Counted from the stretch's first letter, positions 16,536-25,710 are shown. The stretch is 51,520 nt of DNA from Candidatus Methylomirabilota bacterium (GCA_035315345.1 DATFYA010000110.1:1-51520), one strand, 5' to 3'. The notes: generated from the letters alone by a model not told the origin. Translations and numbers: made by a program.

Positions 16536-18872
16536 ATGGCGCGCTGGGATTCCCGGTTCTCGCTCCTGGTCGCGGTCAGCCTCGCGGTGGTCCTGGGACT
16601 GCTGCTGGGCCTGGCCGGCGAGGCCGGCCGGCCCTATCCGGGGTTCTTCGCCGCGCCCGACTTTCGCGTCTTCCCGGTCGACCCGGCGGCCCGCGCGGCC
16701 GGCCTGCAACCGGGCGACCGCGTGGTGGCCGTCGATGGCGCATCTCCGCTCACGCTCGCCGCGCGGGTGCGCGAGGCGAGCGGCCCCGTCGGCTACGGGA
16801 TCGAGCGCGCCGGCCAGCGGTCGAGCGTGGCGATCACCCCGCGGCCGCTGACCTGGACCCGCCTCGTCGACCACTTCGGCGTCTACTTCCTCGTCTCGCT
16901 CGTGATGCTGGGCGTGGGCGCCGCGGTCTACGTGCAGAACCCGGCCGCGGCGCCCAACCGCCGCTTCCTCCTCTACATGTGCCTCTGGGCCGTCAGCAAC
17001 GTGGCGGTGCCGGAGGCGGTGCTGGGCGCGCGCACTTACGCCGCGGCGCTCGTCGGCCTGATCGCCCCGCTGCTGTCCATCCACGGGTGGATCTTCTTCC
17101 TGACCTATCCGGCCAACCCCGATCGCGAGCGATGGCTCGAGCAGCACCGGGTGATCCCGCGGCTCTACCGGCTGGCGGTGGCGCTGGGCCTGCTGGGCGC
17201 CGGCTCGTTCGTCCTGATCGCACGGCTCGCGCCCGGATTGCTGGTCGACGGCTGGATCTACCCGGCATCGGCCGCGGTGCTGTCGCTGCTGAGCGCGCTG
17301 TCGTTCCCCATCAAGGTGGGGGCCTTGCTGGACACCAAGCGGCGCGCCGCCTCGCCCCTCATCGACCAGCAGACGACTGTGCTCTTGCTGGGTATCGCGC
17401 TCGGGCTCGGCGGCTGGCTCACCCTGATGCTCTGGCCCCTGCAGCACCTCTATGCCTCGCCGGTGGATCCACAGGTCGGCTCGGCGCTGGTACTGCTGTA
17501 CCCGGCCGCCATCGGCTACGCGACCGTCCGCTATCGCCTCTTCGATGCCACCGTGGTGATCCGGCGCTCGGTGATCTACACCGGGCTCGCGGGACTCATC
17601 ACCGGCGCCTACGCGCTGCTCCTGGCGGGCGCCAACGCCCTGCTTGCCCAGGCCGACCTCACCCGGTCGCCGTGGTTCTCGGCCGGCTTCATGTTCCTGG
17701 TCGTCCTGCTGTTCAACCCCCTGCGCGAGCGGGTGCGCCGGGCGGTCGACCGCACGTTCTTCCGCGAGCGCTACGACTACACGCAGGCCATGCGCAGCCT
17801 GGCGCGGTCGATGTCGAGCCTGCTCGACCTGGACGAGATCACGCAGCGGCTCACCACCACCATCGAGTCGTCGATGCACGTGCGGACCGCGCGCCTCCTG
17901 GTGGACGGGCTGCCCCGCGACGTGCTGACCGCGCTCGAGGTCGCGCCGGGGGCGCTCTCCCGCTACCAGCTCGCCGCCGATCCACGCTACGCCGCCGCGG
18001 GCGCCGCCGCGATCGCTGCCTACCAGGCCCTCGGCGCCGAGGTGGTGGTGCCGCTGCGCTTTCAGACGCGCCTCAGCGGGCTCCTGGTGCTGGGGGCCAA
18101 GCGCTCGGAGGCCGCGTACACCGGCGAGGACCTCGAGATGCTCGAGACGCTGGCCGACCAGGCCGCGGTGGCGGTGGCCAATGCGGAGGCGCACCGGCAG
18201 GTGCTGGACTACGCGCAGCAGCTCGAGCGCAGCCTGCTGATCCGCGGCAGCCTCGCCAAGTTCGTGCCGCGCCGGGTGCGCCAGCTCATCGAGGAATCGC
18301 CGGAGGCACCCTCGCTCGACAAGCGGGAGACCGACGTCACCGTGGTCTTCACCGACATCAGCGGCTACACCCGGCTGTCCGCGCGGCTGGCCCCCGACGA
18401 CCTCGCCGCCCTGGTCGAGCGGTACTTCGGGGCCTTCCTCGACGAGATCGTCAAGCACGGCGGCGATGTCAACGAGACGGCGGGCGACGGGCTGATGGTG
18501 ATCTTCCACGAGGGCGATCACGCCCGCGCGGCGGTGGACGCGGCGCGGGCCATCCACCGGCGCGCCGCCGAGATCGGCGCCGAGCTGGCCGACCGCTTCG
18601 ATCCGCTCACGATGCACGTGGGCGTCAACACCGGGCCCGCCCTGCTGGGGGCGACGAAGATCGAGGGCAGCGCGGGGACGCGCTGGACCTACACCGCGTC
18701 GGGCATGACCACCAACATCGCGGCCCGGCTGGCCGCGCAGGCCGGCGACGGCGAGGTGGTGATCAGCGACTCGACGCGCCAGCGCCTGGCCGCCGACGTG
18801 GCGATGGAGGACCTCGGCGTCCGCGCCCTCAAGAACGTGGACGCCCCGCTCCGCCTGTACCGCCTGCGGTAG
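16536..18872 (+). CDS. ComP-like membrane sensor with class III nucleotide cyclase domain
   Basis: A 778-residue protein. A first transmembrane helix (about 9-28) is followed by a PDZ-like extracytoplasmic segment (about 40-95: PAARAAGLQPGDRVVAVDG), then about seven further membrane helices (about 108-400). A linker LRERVRRAVDRTFFRERYDYTQAM matches those in ComP-type histidine kinases, and a GAF domain covers about 430-560. The class III cyclase domain has both metal aspartates, Asp607 (VFTDISGYTR) and Asp651 (TAGDGLMVIF), and an arginine in NIAARL. The usual Gly-Asp of the substrate loop is Gly-Met724 here (TASGMTTN), so ATP versus GTP preference is unclear. The protein should convert an external or membrane signal into cyclic nucleotide. 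Confidence 0.88.
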   Translation: MARWDSRFSLLVAVSLAVVLGLLLGLAGEAGRPYPGFFAAPDFRVFPVDPAARAAGLQPGDRVVAVDGASPLTLAARVREASGPVGYGIERAGQRSSVAITPRPLTWTRLVDHFGVYFLVSLVMLGVGAAVYVQNPAAAPNRRFLLYMCLWAVSNVAVPEAVLGARTYAAALVGLIAPLLSIHGWIFFLTYPANPDRERWLEQHRVIPRLYRLAVALGLLGAGSFVLIARLAPGLLVDGWIYPASAAVLSLLSALSFPIKVGALLDTKRRAASPLIDQQTTVLLLGIALGLGGWLTLMLWPLQHLYASPVDPQVGSALVLLYPAAIGYATVRYRLFDATVVIRRSVIYTGLAGLITGAYALLLAGANALLAQADLTRSPWFSAGFMFLVVLLFNPLRERVRRAVDRTFFRERYDYTQAMRSLARSMSSLLDLDEITQRLTTTIESSMHVRTARLLVDGLPRDVLTALEVAPGALSRYQLAADPRYAAAGAAAIAAYQALGAEVVVPLRFQTRLSGLLVLGAKRSEAAYTGEDLEMLETLADQAAVAVANAEAHRQVLDYAQQLERSLLIRGSLAKFVPRRVRQLIEESPEAPSLDKRETDVTVVFTDISGYTRLSARLAPDDLAALVERYFGAFLDEIVKHGGDVNETAGDGLMVIFHEGDHARAAVDAARAIHRRAAEIGAELADRFDPLTMHVGVNTGPALLGATKIEGSAGTRWTYTASGMTTNIAARLAAQAGDGEVVISDSTRQRLAADVAMEDLGVRALKNVDAPLRLYRLR

Positions 18873-18902
18873 CGGGCCCGGCCCTCGTCGCGGAGCGCCG
18901 GA

Positions 18903-20090
18903 TCAGCGTGAGATGGTCAGGCGCTCGCGCCCGTAGTTGTCCTCGTCGACCCAGGGGCGCCCTTCGGCGAAGCGGCGCGCGCCGAAGGGGGCCAGGTCGG
19001 CGGTGCGCGGCTGGCCCTCGAGGATCCACTCGGCGAGGCACTTGCCGATGGCCGGCGAGGTCTTGAACGAGGTGCCGGAGTCGCCCAGCATCACGTACAG
19101 CCCCTCGAGGGAGGGGATCCGGTCGATGATCGGCCGCCCGTCCGGGCTCATCATGATCATGCCGGCCCAGCCGCCCCGCATGGTGGAGTCCGCGAAGAGG
19201 GGTAGCCGGTGGCCGAGCCGCTCGCGGCAGAGCGCCACGTAGCCCTCGTCGACCCCCTCGTGCAGCTTGTCCGGATCGCCGCCGTACGCGGCGCCCAGCT
19301 CCACACCGATGAGGGTGAGCGAGCCGTCCACCGGGCGGATCCACGCCTTCTGGCCCGCGTCGATCACCACCGGATGCTTGCGGGTGAGCGCGGCCGGCCA
19401 GCGGAACAGCGATACCTGGATGCGGAACGGCTGCAGCCCGAAGTCGAGCCCGAGCGGATCGAGCAGCGGCTGGGCCCAGGCGCCCGGGACCAGCACGACC
19501 ACCGGGGCCTGCACGCGCCCGCCCGCCGTCTCGACGCCGGTGACGCGGCCGCGCTCGGTCAGGATGCGGGTGACCTCGCAGCCGGTCTCGACCGTGACCC
19601 CGAGACGCTGAGCGGCCGCCGCGAAGCCGTACGCGGTGGCGCTGGGATCGGCGTAGCCCGAGCCGGGCTCCCAGGCGGCGGCGCCGATGTCGTCGGTGCG
19701 GCACTCGGGGAAGAGGGTGCGGATGTCCTCCCGCGAGACCTCGCGCGTCTCGATGCCGAGGCGCTGCTGGCGGGCCAGGTTCCGGCGCAGGGCCGCCTCG
19801 TACCCGGGCGGGACCAGCTGCAGGAAGCCCGGGGCCTCGAAGCCGCACTCGCCGCCCACGATGGCCTTGAAGTCCCGGAAGATCTTCAGGCTCTCCAGCG
19901 CCAGGCGCGCCTCGTGCTCGTTGGTGTAGTGCATGCGCACCAGGGCGCCCGATTTGCCGGTGGCGCCGGCGGCCAGATGCCGGCGCTCGAGCAGGCGCAC
20001 GTGCCGGGCGCCCATGGCGGCGAGGTGGAAGGCGGTGCTGGTGCCGTTGGCTCCGCCGCCGATGATGACGATGTCCGCAGTGGGGGTCAT
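18903..20090 (-). CDS. FAD-dependent oxidoreductase (DAO / sarcosine oxidase beta-like)
   Basis: A 395-residue DAO-fold flavoenzyme. The FAD-binding loop IIGGGANGTSTAFHLA is at residues 9-24. The post-loop acidic end is followed by GATGKSGALVRMHYTNEHEA, as in sarcosine oxidase beta and related amine oxidases. The C-terminal GGWAGMIMMSPDGRPIIDRIPSLEGLYVMLGDSG carries the second flavin contact. Such enzymes oxidise secondary or primary amino acids; the substrate cannot be deduced. The ATG at 20090 starts next to the Rossmann strand. It is divergent from the substrate-binding protein gene and could act on compounds imported by that transporter, which is only an inference from location. Confidence 0.87.
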   Translation of the reverse strand: MTPTADIVIIGGGANGTSTAFHLAAMGARHVRLLERRHLAAGATGKSGALVRMHYTNEHEARLALESLKIFRDFKAIVGGECGFEAPGFLQLVPPGYEAALRRNLARQQRLGIETREVSREDIRTLFPECRTDDIGAAAWEPGSGYADPSATAYGFAAAAQRLGVTVETGCEVTRILTERGRVTGVETAGGRVQAPVVVLVPGAWAQPLLDPLGLDFGLQPFRIQVSLFRWPAALTRKHPVVIDAGQKAWIRPVDGSLTLIGVELGAAYGGDPDKLHEGVDEGYVALCRERLGHRLPLFADSTMRGGWAGMIMMSPDGRPIIDRIPSLEGLYVMLGDSGTSFKTSPAIGKCLAEWILEGQPRTADLAPFGARRFAEGRPWVDEDNYGRERLTISR

Positions 20091-20121
20091 GGCGCCAGGA
20101 TTCTGGCATGTTTGCCTGGCC

Positions 20122-20151
20122 TTGACCAGCCCGCGACCCGGCTTGTAGAAT
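20122..20151 (+). promoter_or_regulatory. Predicted sigma-70 promoter of the first ABC transporter operon
   Basis: TTGACC (20122-20127, five of six) and TAGAAT (20146-20151, five of six) are separated by 18 bp. They lie about 85 bp before the ATG of the substrate-binding protein, in a 144-bp divergent intergenic region. Confidence 0.55.
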
Positions 20152-20234
20152 GGCGCACCGCGAGCGGCCCCCGCCGTCCGACGCGGAGTCCAGACGCAGA
20201 CCTGACGTCAATCACACTGAGGAGGAGTCATCAC

Positions 20235-21779
20235 ATGGAGCTGACTCGACGCGACCTGCTCAAAGGCGCGGCCGCCCTCGGCGCCGCCGCCGCGGTGCCC
20301 CTGACCGCGAGCGGACCGGCCCTGGCGCAGACCACCCAGAAGAAGGAGCTCATCACCGCCCAGAGCGGAGACGTGTCGAAGTTCGATCCGCACTTCAGCA
20401 CGTCCTCGAACGACATCCGGGTGTCGTTCAACCTCTTCGACAACCTCACCTCGCGCCATCCCGACGGCAAGCTCTACCCGGGGCTCGCCACCGAGTGGAA
20501 GCTCGAGGGGCAGACCACGTGGCGCTTCAAGCTGCGCCAGGGCGTCAAGTTCCACAACGGCGACCCGCTGACCTCGGCCGACGTGAAGTTCAGCATCGAG
20601 CGCACCTACGATCCGACGGCCAAGACCATGGTCGCCACCGCGCTGGCCACCATCGAGAAGATCGAGACGCCCGATCCGTCGACGGTGGTCATCACCACCA
20701 AGAAGCCGGATCCGCTCCTCCCCGCGCGGCTGGCCTTCTACGGCGGCCAGATCGTGCCCAAGAAGTATCTGGAGTCGGTCGGCAACGACACCTTCAACGC
20801 CAAGCCGGTGGGCAGCGGCCCGGTGAAGTTCGGCTCGTGGGTCAAGGACGATCGCGCGGTGCTCGAGGCCAATCCGGACTACTGGGGCGGCAAGATCGAC
20901 GTGGACCGCTGGATCATGCGGCCGATCCCGGAGACCGCGCCGCGCATCGCGGCCCTGCTGAAGGGCGAGGTCGACGTCATCACCCAGCTGCCGCCCGACC
21001 AGGGGGAGCGGGTGGCCGGCAACGCCTCCACCCGGGTGGCCGGCGCGCTCTACGCGGGCCTGTACGTGCTCGCGGTGAACAGCAAGCGGCCGCCGCTCGA
21101 CAACCCGCTGGTCAAGCAGGCGCTCTCGCTGGCCATCGACCGCGAGGCGATCGTCAAGGAGCTGTGGCGAGGCCGCGGCGTCGTCCCGAGCGGGCCCATC
21201 GCGAAGGGGGACAACCACTTCGACACGAGCCTGCCCCCCCTGGCCTACAACCCGGCGGAGGCGAAGGAGCGGCTCAAGAAGGCCGGCTACAAGAACGAAG
21301 AGGTCTACATCGAGACCACGGTGGCCTACGTGGCGCAGGACAAGGCGATGTCGGAAGCCATCGCGGCCATGTGGAAGGACGTGGGCGTCAACGTGAAGGT
21401 GGAGGTCATCGAGTACTCGGTGCGCGCCCAGAAGAATCGCGAGAAGAGCTTCAAGGGCGTGTTCTGGTCGGACCCCACCTCCACGCTCGGCGATCCGGAC
21501 GGCATGATGTGGCGCCTTCTCGGGCCCGGCGGCCCTCAAGATTACTGGCGCGAGGCCAAGTTCGACGAGCTGGGCGCCGCGGCGCGCTTCAGCGTGGACG
21601 AGAAGTTCCGTGGACAGGCCTACAAGGAGATGACCAAGATCTTCCTGGAGAACTTCCCCTGGCTGCCGGTGATCCAGCCGTACGAGGACTACGGGCTGCA
21701 GAAGTACGTGGAGTTCACGCCGAACCCGAACCAGCAGTTCGAGCTGCGCCGCTTCAACCTCAAGCTCCGTCGCGCCTGA
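20235..21779 (+). CDS. ABC transporter substrate-binding protein, peptide/nickel family 5
   Basis: A 514-residue extracellular solute-binding protein of family 5 (Dpp/Opp type). It has a Tat-type signal (TRRDLLKGAAALGAAAA, cleaved after ALA near residue 33), so it is exported folded. Family hallmarks include the LFDNLTSRHPDGKLYPGLATEW region, the RLRQGVKFHNGDPLTSADVKFSIERTYD-like motif and DNPLVKQALSLAIDRE. It delivers a peptide or other solute to the permeases encoded next. The ATG at 20235 is preceded by GAGGAGTC at good spacing. It is the first gene of a three-gene operon that lacks ATPase genes. Confidence 0.93.
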   Translation: MELTRRDLLKGAAALGAAAAVPLTASGPALAQTTQKKELITAQSGDVSKFDPHFSTSSNDIRVSFNLFDNLTSRHPDGKLYPGLATEWKLEGQTTWRFKLRQGVKFHNGDPLTSADVKFSIERTYDPTAKTMVATALATIEKIETPDPSTVVITTKKPDPLLPARLAFYGGQIVPKKYLESVGNDTFNAKPVGSGPVKFGSWVKDDRAVLEANPDYWGGKIDVDRWIMRPIPETAPRIAALLKGEVDVITQLPPDQGERVAGNASTRVAGALYAGLYVLAVNSKRPPLDNPLVKQALSLAIDREAIVKELWRGRGVVPSGPIAKGDNHFDTSLPPLAYNPAEAKERLKKAGYKNEEVYIETTVAYVAQDKAMSEAIAAMWKDVGVNVKVEVIEYSVRAQKNREKSFKGVFWSDPTSTLGDPDGMMWRLLGPGGPQDYWREAKFDELGAAARFSVDEKFRGQAYKEMTKIFLENFPWLPVIQPYEDYGLQKYVEFTPNPNQQFELRRFNLKLRRA

Positions 21780-21785
21780 ACCGAC

Positions 21786-21829
21786 CCCCTCACCCCGCCC
21801 TCTCCCGGTCGTCGGGAGAGGGTGAGGGG
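21786..21829. repeat. Palindromic intergenic repeat, copy 1
   Basis: An inverted repeat with inner stem CTCTCCCG/CGGGAGAG (21800-21807 and 21813-21820) and outer arms CCCCTCACC/GGTGAGGGG. It lies between the substrate-binding protein and the first permease. It is related to copies at 41445-41467 and 45989-46011. Its right border supplies GGAGG (21828-21832), which fits the ribosome binding site of the next gene. The hairpin may also lower expression of the permeases relative to the binding protein. Confidence 0.75.
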
Positions 21830-21840
21830 AGGGATTGACA

Positions 21841-22767
21841 TTGCGCGGATTCCTTCCGTTCCTCGGCCACCGTCTCTTCCGCGCCCTCATCGCGCTCTGG
21901 CTGGTCTCGACGGTGGTGTTCGTGGTCATGCGCCTGTCCGGGGATCCGGTGCCGCTGCTCCTCCCGCCCGACGCGCCGCACAGCGAGATCCTGCGCGTGC
22001 GCCGCGAGCTGGGGCTCGACAAGCCGCTGCCTGCCCAGTACGCGATCTTCCTGGGCAACCTCGCCCACGGGGACTTCGGCCGCTCGATCCACTTCCGGGA
22101 GCCCGCCTTCGACGTCGTGCGCGGCTACCTGGGAGCCACGCTCGAGCTGGGGCTCACCGCCTTCGTGCTCGCCGCGATCGTGGCGGTGCCGGTGGGCCTC
22201 TTCTCCGCGATGCGCCGCAACACCGTGATCGATCACGTGGCGATGGGCGTCGCCTTGATCGGGCAATCGGCGCCGACCTTCTTCCTCGGCATCCTGTTCA
22301 TCCTGCTGCTGTCGCTGAAGGCCGATCTCTTCCCGACCTCGGGCCGCGGGGACTGGCGCAACCTGGTGCTGCCCGCGCTGACCCTCGGCGCGTTCACGAT
22401 GGCCTCGATCGCCCGGCTCACGCGGTCGGCGGTGCTCGAGGTGCTCCGCGCCGACTACATCCGCACCGCGCGGGCCAAGGGCCTGGCCGAGGTGTTGGTG
22501 GTGGCCAAGCACACCCTGAAGAATGCGGCGATTCCGATCGTCACCATCACCGGCCTGCAGTTCGGCACGCTGATGGGCGGCGCGGTGGTCACCGAGACCG
22601 TGTTCTCCTGGCCGGGCATCGGACGGCTCGCGGTGCAGTCCATCTACAACCGGGATTACGCGGTGGTGCAGTGCACCGTCTTCCTGGCCGCCGTGATGTT
22701 CATCCTCATCAACTTCTGCGTGGACCTGATCTATGGCGTCCTCGATCCCCGCGTCCGCGCCGGCTGA
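21841..22767 (+). CDS. ABC transporter permease, DppB/OppB type
   Basis: A 308-residue inner-membrane permease of the BPD_transp_1 family with about six membrane helices. The EAA loop near the C-terminus reads DYIRTARAKGLAEVLVVAKHTLKNA, which docks the ATPase. The N-terminal FxxxR-type segment and the GDFGRSIHFREP motif are typical of DppB. Two TTG codons are possible starts (21835 and 21841); 21841 is preferred because GGAGG (21828-21832) is 8 bases upstream. Its end overlaps the next permease gene by 35 bp, indicating translational coupling. It forms a heterodimer with the next product. Confidence 0.9.
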   Translation: MRGFLPFLGHRLFRALIALWLVSTVVFVVMRLSGDPVPLLLPPDAPHSEILRVRRELGLDKPLPAQYAIFLGNLAHGDFGRSIHFREPAFDVVRGYLGATLELGLTAFVLAAIVAVPVGLFSAMRRNTVIDHVAMGVALIGQSAPTFFLGILFILLLSLKADLFPTSGRGDWRNLVLPALTLGAFTMASIARLTRSAVLEVLRADYIRTARAKGLAEVLVVAKHTLKNAAIPIVTITGLQFGTLMGGAVVTETVFSWPGIGRLAVQSIYNRDYAVVQCTVFLAAVMFILINFCVDLIYGVLDPRVRAG

Positions 22768-23641
22768 CGCGGTCCTGCCCGCGCCGGCGGTCCGGGTGAA
22801 GGCCCGGCGGCGCCGGATGCCGGTCCTGGTGCTGCTGGGCGCGGGGTTCGTGGCCGCGCTCCTGCTGGTGGCCGCGGCCGCGCCGCTGCTCGCGCCCCAG
22901 GATCCCGTTCGCCAGAGCCTTCGCGGGCGTCTTCACCCGCCGACCTGGAGCGGCACCGACGGCCGCGCGCACGTGCTCGGCACCGACCACCTGGGGCGTG
23001 ACGTGCTCTCGCGGGTGATCTACGGCTCGCGGGTCTCGCTGGTGATCGGGTTCGCGGCGGTCGTGGTGGGCGGGGTGATCGGCTCGGCGGCCGGCCTGGC
23101 CGCCGGCTTCAGCCGTGGCCGGCTCGACGGCATCATCATGACCCTGGCCGACGCGCAGCTGGCGTTTCCGTTCATCCTGCTCGCGATCGGGATCATCGCG
23201 GTGCTGGGGCCGAGCTTCCCGACCCTGGTGGTGGTGATCGGGCTCTCCGGGTGGGTGTCCTACGCGCGGATCCTCCGCTCCCAGGTGCTGGTGGTGCGCT
23301 CGCGGGAGTTCGTCGAGTCCATCCACGCCCTCGGCGGCTCGCTCGCGCGCATCGTGCTGCGCCACGTGCTGCCCAACGTGCTCTCCTCCATCGTGGTCAT
23401 CGCCACCCTCGAGCTGGCCCGGGCGATCGTGCTGGAGGCGACGCTGTCCTTCCTCGGCCTGGGGATCCAGCCGCCCACCCCGTCCTGGGGGGGCATGGTG
23501 CAGGAGGGGCGTGAGTACCTCGACTCGGCCTGGTGGATCTCGACGTTCCCGGGCCTCGTGCTCATGGTCACCTCGATCGTGGTCAGCCGCACCGGGGATT
23601 GGCTGCGCGACGTGCTGGACCCGACCCTTCGAGGCGAGTAG
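22733..23641 (+). CDS. ABC transporter permease, DppC/OppC type
   Basis: A 302-residue inner-membrane permease. An N-terminal helix (about 28-52) is followed by the OppC segment HVLGTDHLGRDVLSRVIYGSR, and the BPD_transp_1 domain has the EAA loop SREFVESIHALGGSLARIVLRHVLPN. The C-terminus GDWLRDVLDPTLRG is the standard DppC ending. It overlaps the DppB-type gene by 35 bp. No ATP-binding subunit genes follow; the next frame is a remnant and then convergent exporters, so the ATPases must be encoded elsewhere or be shared with the second system at 37999-41426. Confidence 0.92.
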   Translation: MASSIPASAPADAVLPAPAVRVKARRRRMPVLVLLGAGFVAALLLVAAAAPLLAPQDPVRQSLRGRLHPPTWSGTDGRAHVLGTDHLGRDVLSRVIYGSRVSLVIGFAAVVVGGVIGSAAGLAAGFSRGRLDGIIMTLADAQLAFPFILLAIGIIAVLGPSFPTLVVVIGLSGWVSYARILRSQVLVVRSREFVESIHALGGSLARIVLRHVLPNVLSSIVVIATLELARAIVLEATLSFLGLGIQPPTPSWGGMVQEGREYLDSAWWISTFPGLVLMVTSIVVSRTGDWLRDVLDPTLRGE

Positions 23642-23661
23642 GCGAACACGGAGCCGCTCCG

Positions 23662-23922
23662 ATGCCCCTCACCACTCTGGACGCGGCCAGCGCCGAGGCG
23701 CGCGCGGTCTACGACGACATCATCGCCACGCGCAAGACGGACCGGATCAACGATTTCTGCAAGGCGCTGGCCAACCATCCGCCGACCGTGCGCCGGACCT
23801 GGGAGAGCATCAAGCCGGTGATCACGCCGGGCGAGGCGATGCGCGGCGAACTGGTCCCGGTGGTGGGCATGGCCGACGCCTATCGGGTGCCGGTGGACGA
23901 GCGGTTCCGCAATCCCGCCTGA
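23662..23922 (+). pseudogene. Internally deleted carboxymuconolactone decarboxylase family remnant
   Basis: An 86-codon open frame starting 20 bp after the permease stop. Residues 1-57 (MPLTTLDAASAEARAVYDDI to WESIKPVITPGE) read like the N-terminus of a CMD/AhpD-like protein of about 145-150 residues. Residues 60-86 (ELVPVVGMADAYRVPVDERF) read like the C-terminus of the same family. The middle, including the Cys-x-x-Cys-x-x-His catalytic centre, is missing, apparently through an in-frame deletion near Gly56-Arg60. The product would lack activity. The last 43 bp overlap the convergent EamA gene. Family assignment is from memory of homologue ends; a small functional protein cannot be excluded. 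Confidence 0.55.
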
Positions 23923-24824
23923 GCGCCGGCGCCGCGTCGCTCGAGCCGCAGGTCGGCGGCGGTGTGTCCGGCGAGCGCGGCGAGCACGATCAGGCCGCCC
24001 ACGATCGACGGCAGTCCCGGATTCTCGCTCAGCAGGAGCCACACCCACACCGGGCCCAGCACGCTCTCTAGCACCGCGATGAGCGACGCCTCCGCGACCG
24101 GGATGCGGCGGGCGCCCGTGGTGAACAGGATCATGCCGAGTCCGAGCTGACCCGCGCCGAAGATCGCCAGCAGCACGAGGTCACGCGCGTCCGCGGTCGC
24201 GGGGCGGGCGGAGAGCGAGGCGAAGATCGCGGTGAGCAGCGCGGCCAGCGCGGCCGCGGGCAGCATCTGGACCTGCCGGCCTTGCCGCAGGAGCACGATG
24301 GCGCTGGCGAAGGACAGCGCCACCGTGAAGGCGAGGAGATCGCCGCTGAGCGAGCCGGCCGCCGGCGTGGAATGGACGTAGCGCGAAAGCATGATCGCGC
24401 TGCCCACCAGCGCGACGCTCATCGCGGCCCACGTCCGGCCCGCGACCCGCTCGCCCATCCAGGCCCAGCCGAGCAGGCCGGCCATGAACGGGCTCAGGCT
24501 CTGGATGATCAGCACGTTGGCGACCGCGGTGCGGGCGAGCGCCATGATGAAGCAGGTGGACCCGATGGCGAAGCAGACCGCAACGCCGAGCCCGGTGGCC
24601 CCCATCGCGGCGAGGACGCGCGGGGTGCCGGCGCGCTCCCGGAACGCAGTTACCACCGCGAGGAAGCTCGCGCAGAAAATCCCGCGCCAGAACACGGTCG
24701 TCCACGGATCGGTGTCCACCAGGCGCGCCATTAGCCCGCCGCCGCTCCAGCACACCGCGGCCGCCGCGACCAGGAGCCGGCCGCGACGGCGCTCGCCCGC
24801 CTCGAGCGCGCCCACCGTGCTCAC
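23880..24824 (-). CDS. EamA-family (DMT) transporter
   Basis: A 314-residue inner-membrane protein with ten predicted helices in two EamA repeats (about 17-145 and 165-290). The first repeat includes AVCWSGGGLMARLVDTDPWTTVFWRG, a typical EamA start, and the second ends PVAEASLIAVLESVLGPVWVWLLLSENPG, the family's strongest signature. Members export amino acids, nucleosides or other metabolites. The substrate is unknown. Its stop overlaps the decarboxylase remnant on the other strand. A second EamA gene lies 31 bp upstream in the same direction, so the two are probably co-transcribed and could form a pair. Confidence 0.9.
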   Translation of the reverse strand: MSTVGALEAGERRRGRLLVAAAAVCWSGGGLMARLVDTDPWTTVFWRGIFCASFLAVVTAFRERAGTPRVLAAMGATGLGVAVCFAIGSTCFIMALARTAVANVLIIQSLSPFMAGLLGWAWMGERVAGRTWAAMSVALVGSAIMLSRYVHSTPAAGSLSGDLLAFTVALSFASAIVLLRQGRQVQMLPAAALAALLTAIFASLSARPATADARDLVLLAIFGAGQLGLGMILFTTGARRIPVAEASLIAVLESVLGPVWVWLLLSENPGLPSIVGGLIVLAALAGHTAADLRLERRGAGAQAGLRNRSSTGTR

Positions 24825-24855
24825 CGGACCGCCCTCGCGCGAGGGTCGGCGGCGC

Positions 24856-25710
24856 TCATCGCGCGAATGCCACGCACGCCACGCCGGCCAGCACCACGCC
24901 CGCGCCGGCGAGCCGGCGGCCGAGCGCGCCCTCCCTCATCCAGACGCTGCCGATGATCGCGGAGAGCACGATCGACATCTCCCGGGCCGCGACCACGTAG
25001 CCGGTCTTGGAAAGCTGGAACGCGAAGAGCACGAGCAGGTAGGCGGTCGGGCTCATGAGGGCGGCGGCCACGATCGTGCCGCGGTTCATCCGCCACTCGC
25101 GGCGCATCACGCCGCGCTTGGCCAGCGCGACCGGGCTGAGCAGCGCGCACGAGCCCACCTCCATCAGCCAGATGTAGGCGAGCGGGCTGATGCGCGCCAC
25201 CCCCGCCTTGTCCAGCAGCGAGTAGGCCGCGATCAGCACCCCGGTGGCGAGGGCCCACCCGGTCCCCGAGCCCCCGAGCGCGGCGCGGCCCCAGCCGCCG
25301 GGACGCCAGTGGAGGACGAAGATCCCGGCGGCCACCAGTACCACGCCGAGCGAGCCGAGCGGCGAGAGCCGCTCGTCGAAGAGGGCCAGCGCGGCGAGCG
25401 GGACGAGGGCCACGCCGAGCCCGCGCGCGATCGGGTACACGAGCGAGAAGTCGCCGGACCCGTAGGCGCGGCCGAGAGTGAAGAAGTAGGCGGCGTGCAG
25501 GATCACGGTGCCCAGCACGAACGGGACCGCGGCGGTCGGCACGCCCGCCGGCCAGAGCGCGGTGAGCGCGATGGGAGTGTACGCCACCGAGGCGACCACG
25601 CCCACGCACCAGAGGAACACCACCGGATCACCGCCCCGCTTGGCGAGCGCATTCCAGCCGGCGTGCAGCACGGCCGCACCCACGACCAGGAGGAGGGCGG
25701 CGGCGGTCAC
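24856..25710 (-). CDS. EamA-family (DMT) transporter
   Basis: A 284-residue inner-membrane protein with about ten helices. The N-terminus LLLVVGAAVLHAGWNALAKRGGDP is typical of an EamA subgroup that includes small-multidrug-like exporters. The repeats join near residue 140, and the C-terminal repeat carries YVVAAREMSIVLSAIIGSVWMRE, a signature of the same subgroup. It is upstream of, and on the same strand as, the other EamA gene but differs clearly from it in sequence, so this is not a recent duplication. Substrate unknown. It is divergent from the cupin gene (57 bp between starts). Confidence 0.88.
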   Translation of the reverse strand: MTAAALLLVVGAAVLHAGWNALAKRGGDPVVFLWCVGVVASVAYTPIALTALWPAGVPTAAVPFVLGTVILHAAYFFTLGRAYGSGDFSLVYPIARGLGVALVPLAALALFDERLSPLGSLGVVLVAAGIFVLHWRPGGWGRAALGGSGTGWALATGVLIAAYSLLDKAGVARISPLAYIWLMEVGSCALLSPVALAKRGVMRREWRMNRGTIVAAALMSPTAYLLVLFAFQLSKTGYVVAAREMSIVLSAIIGSVWMREGALGRRLAGAGVVLAGVACVAFAR

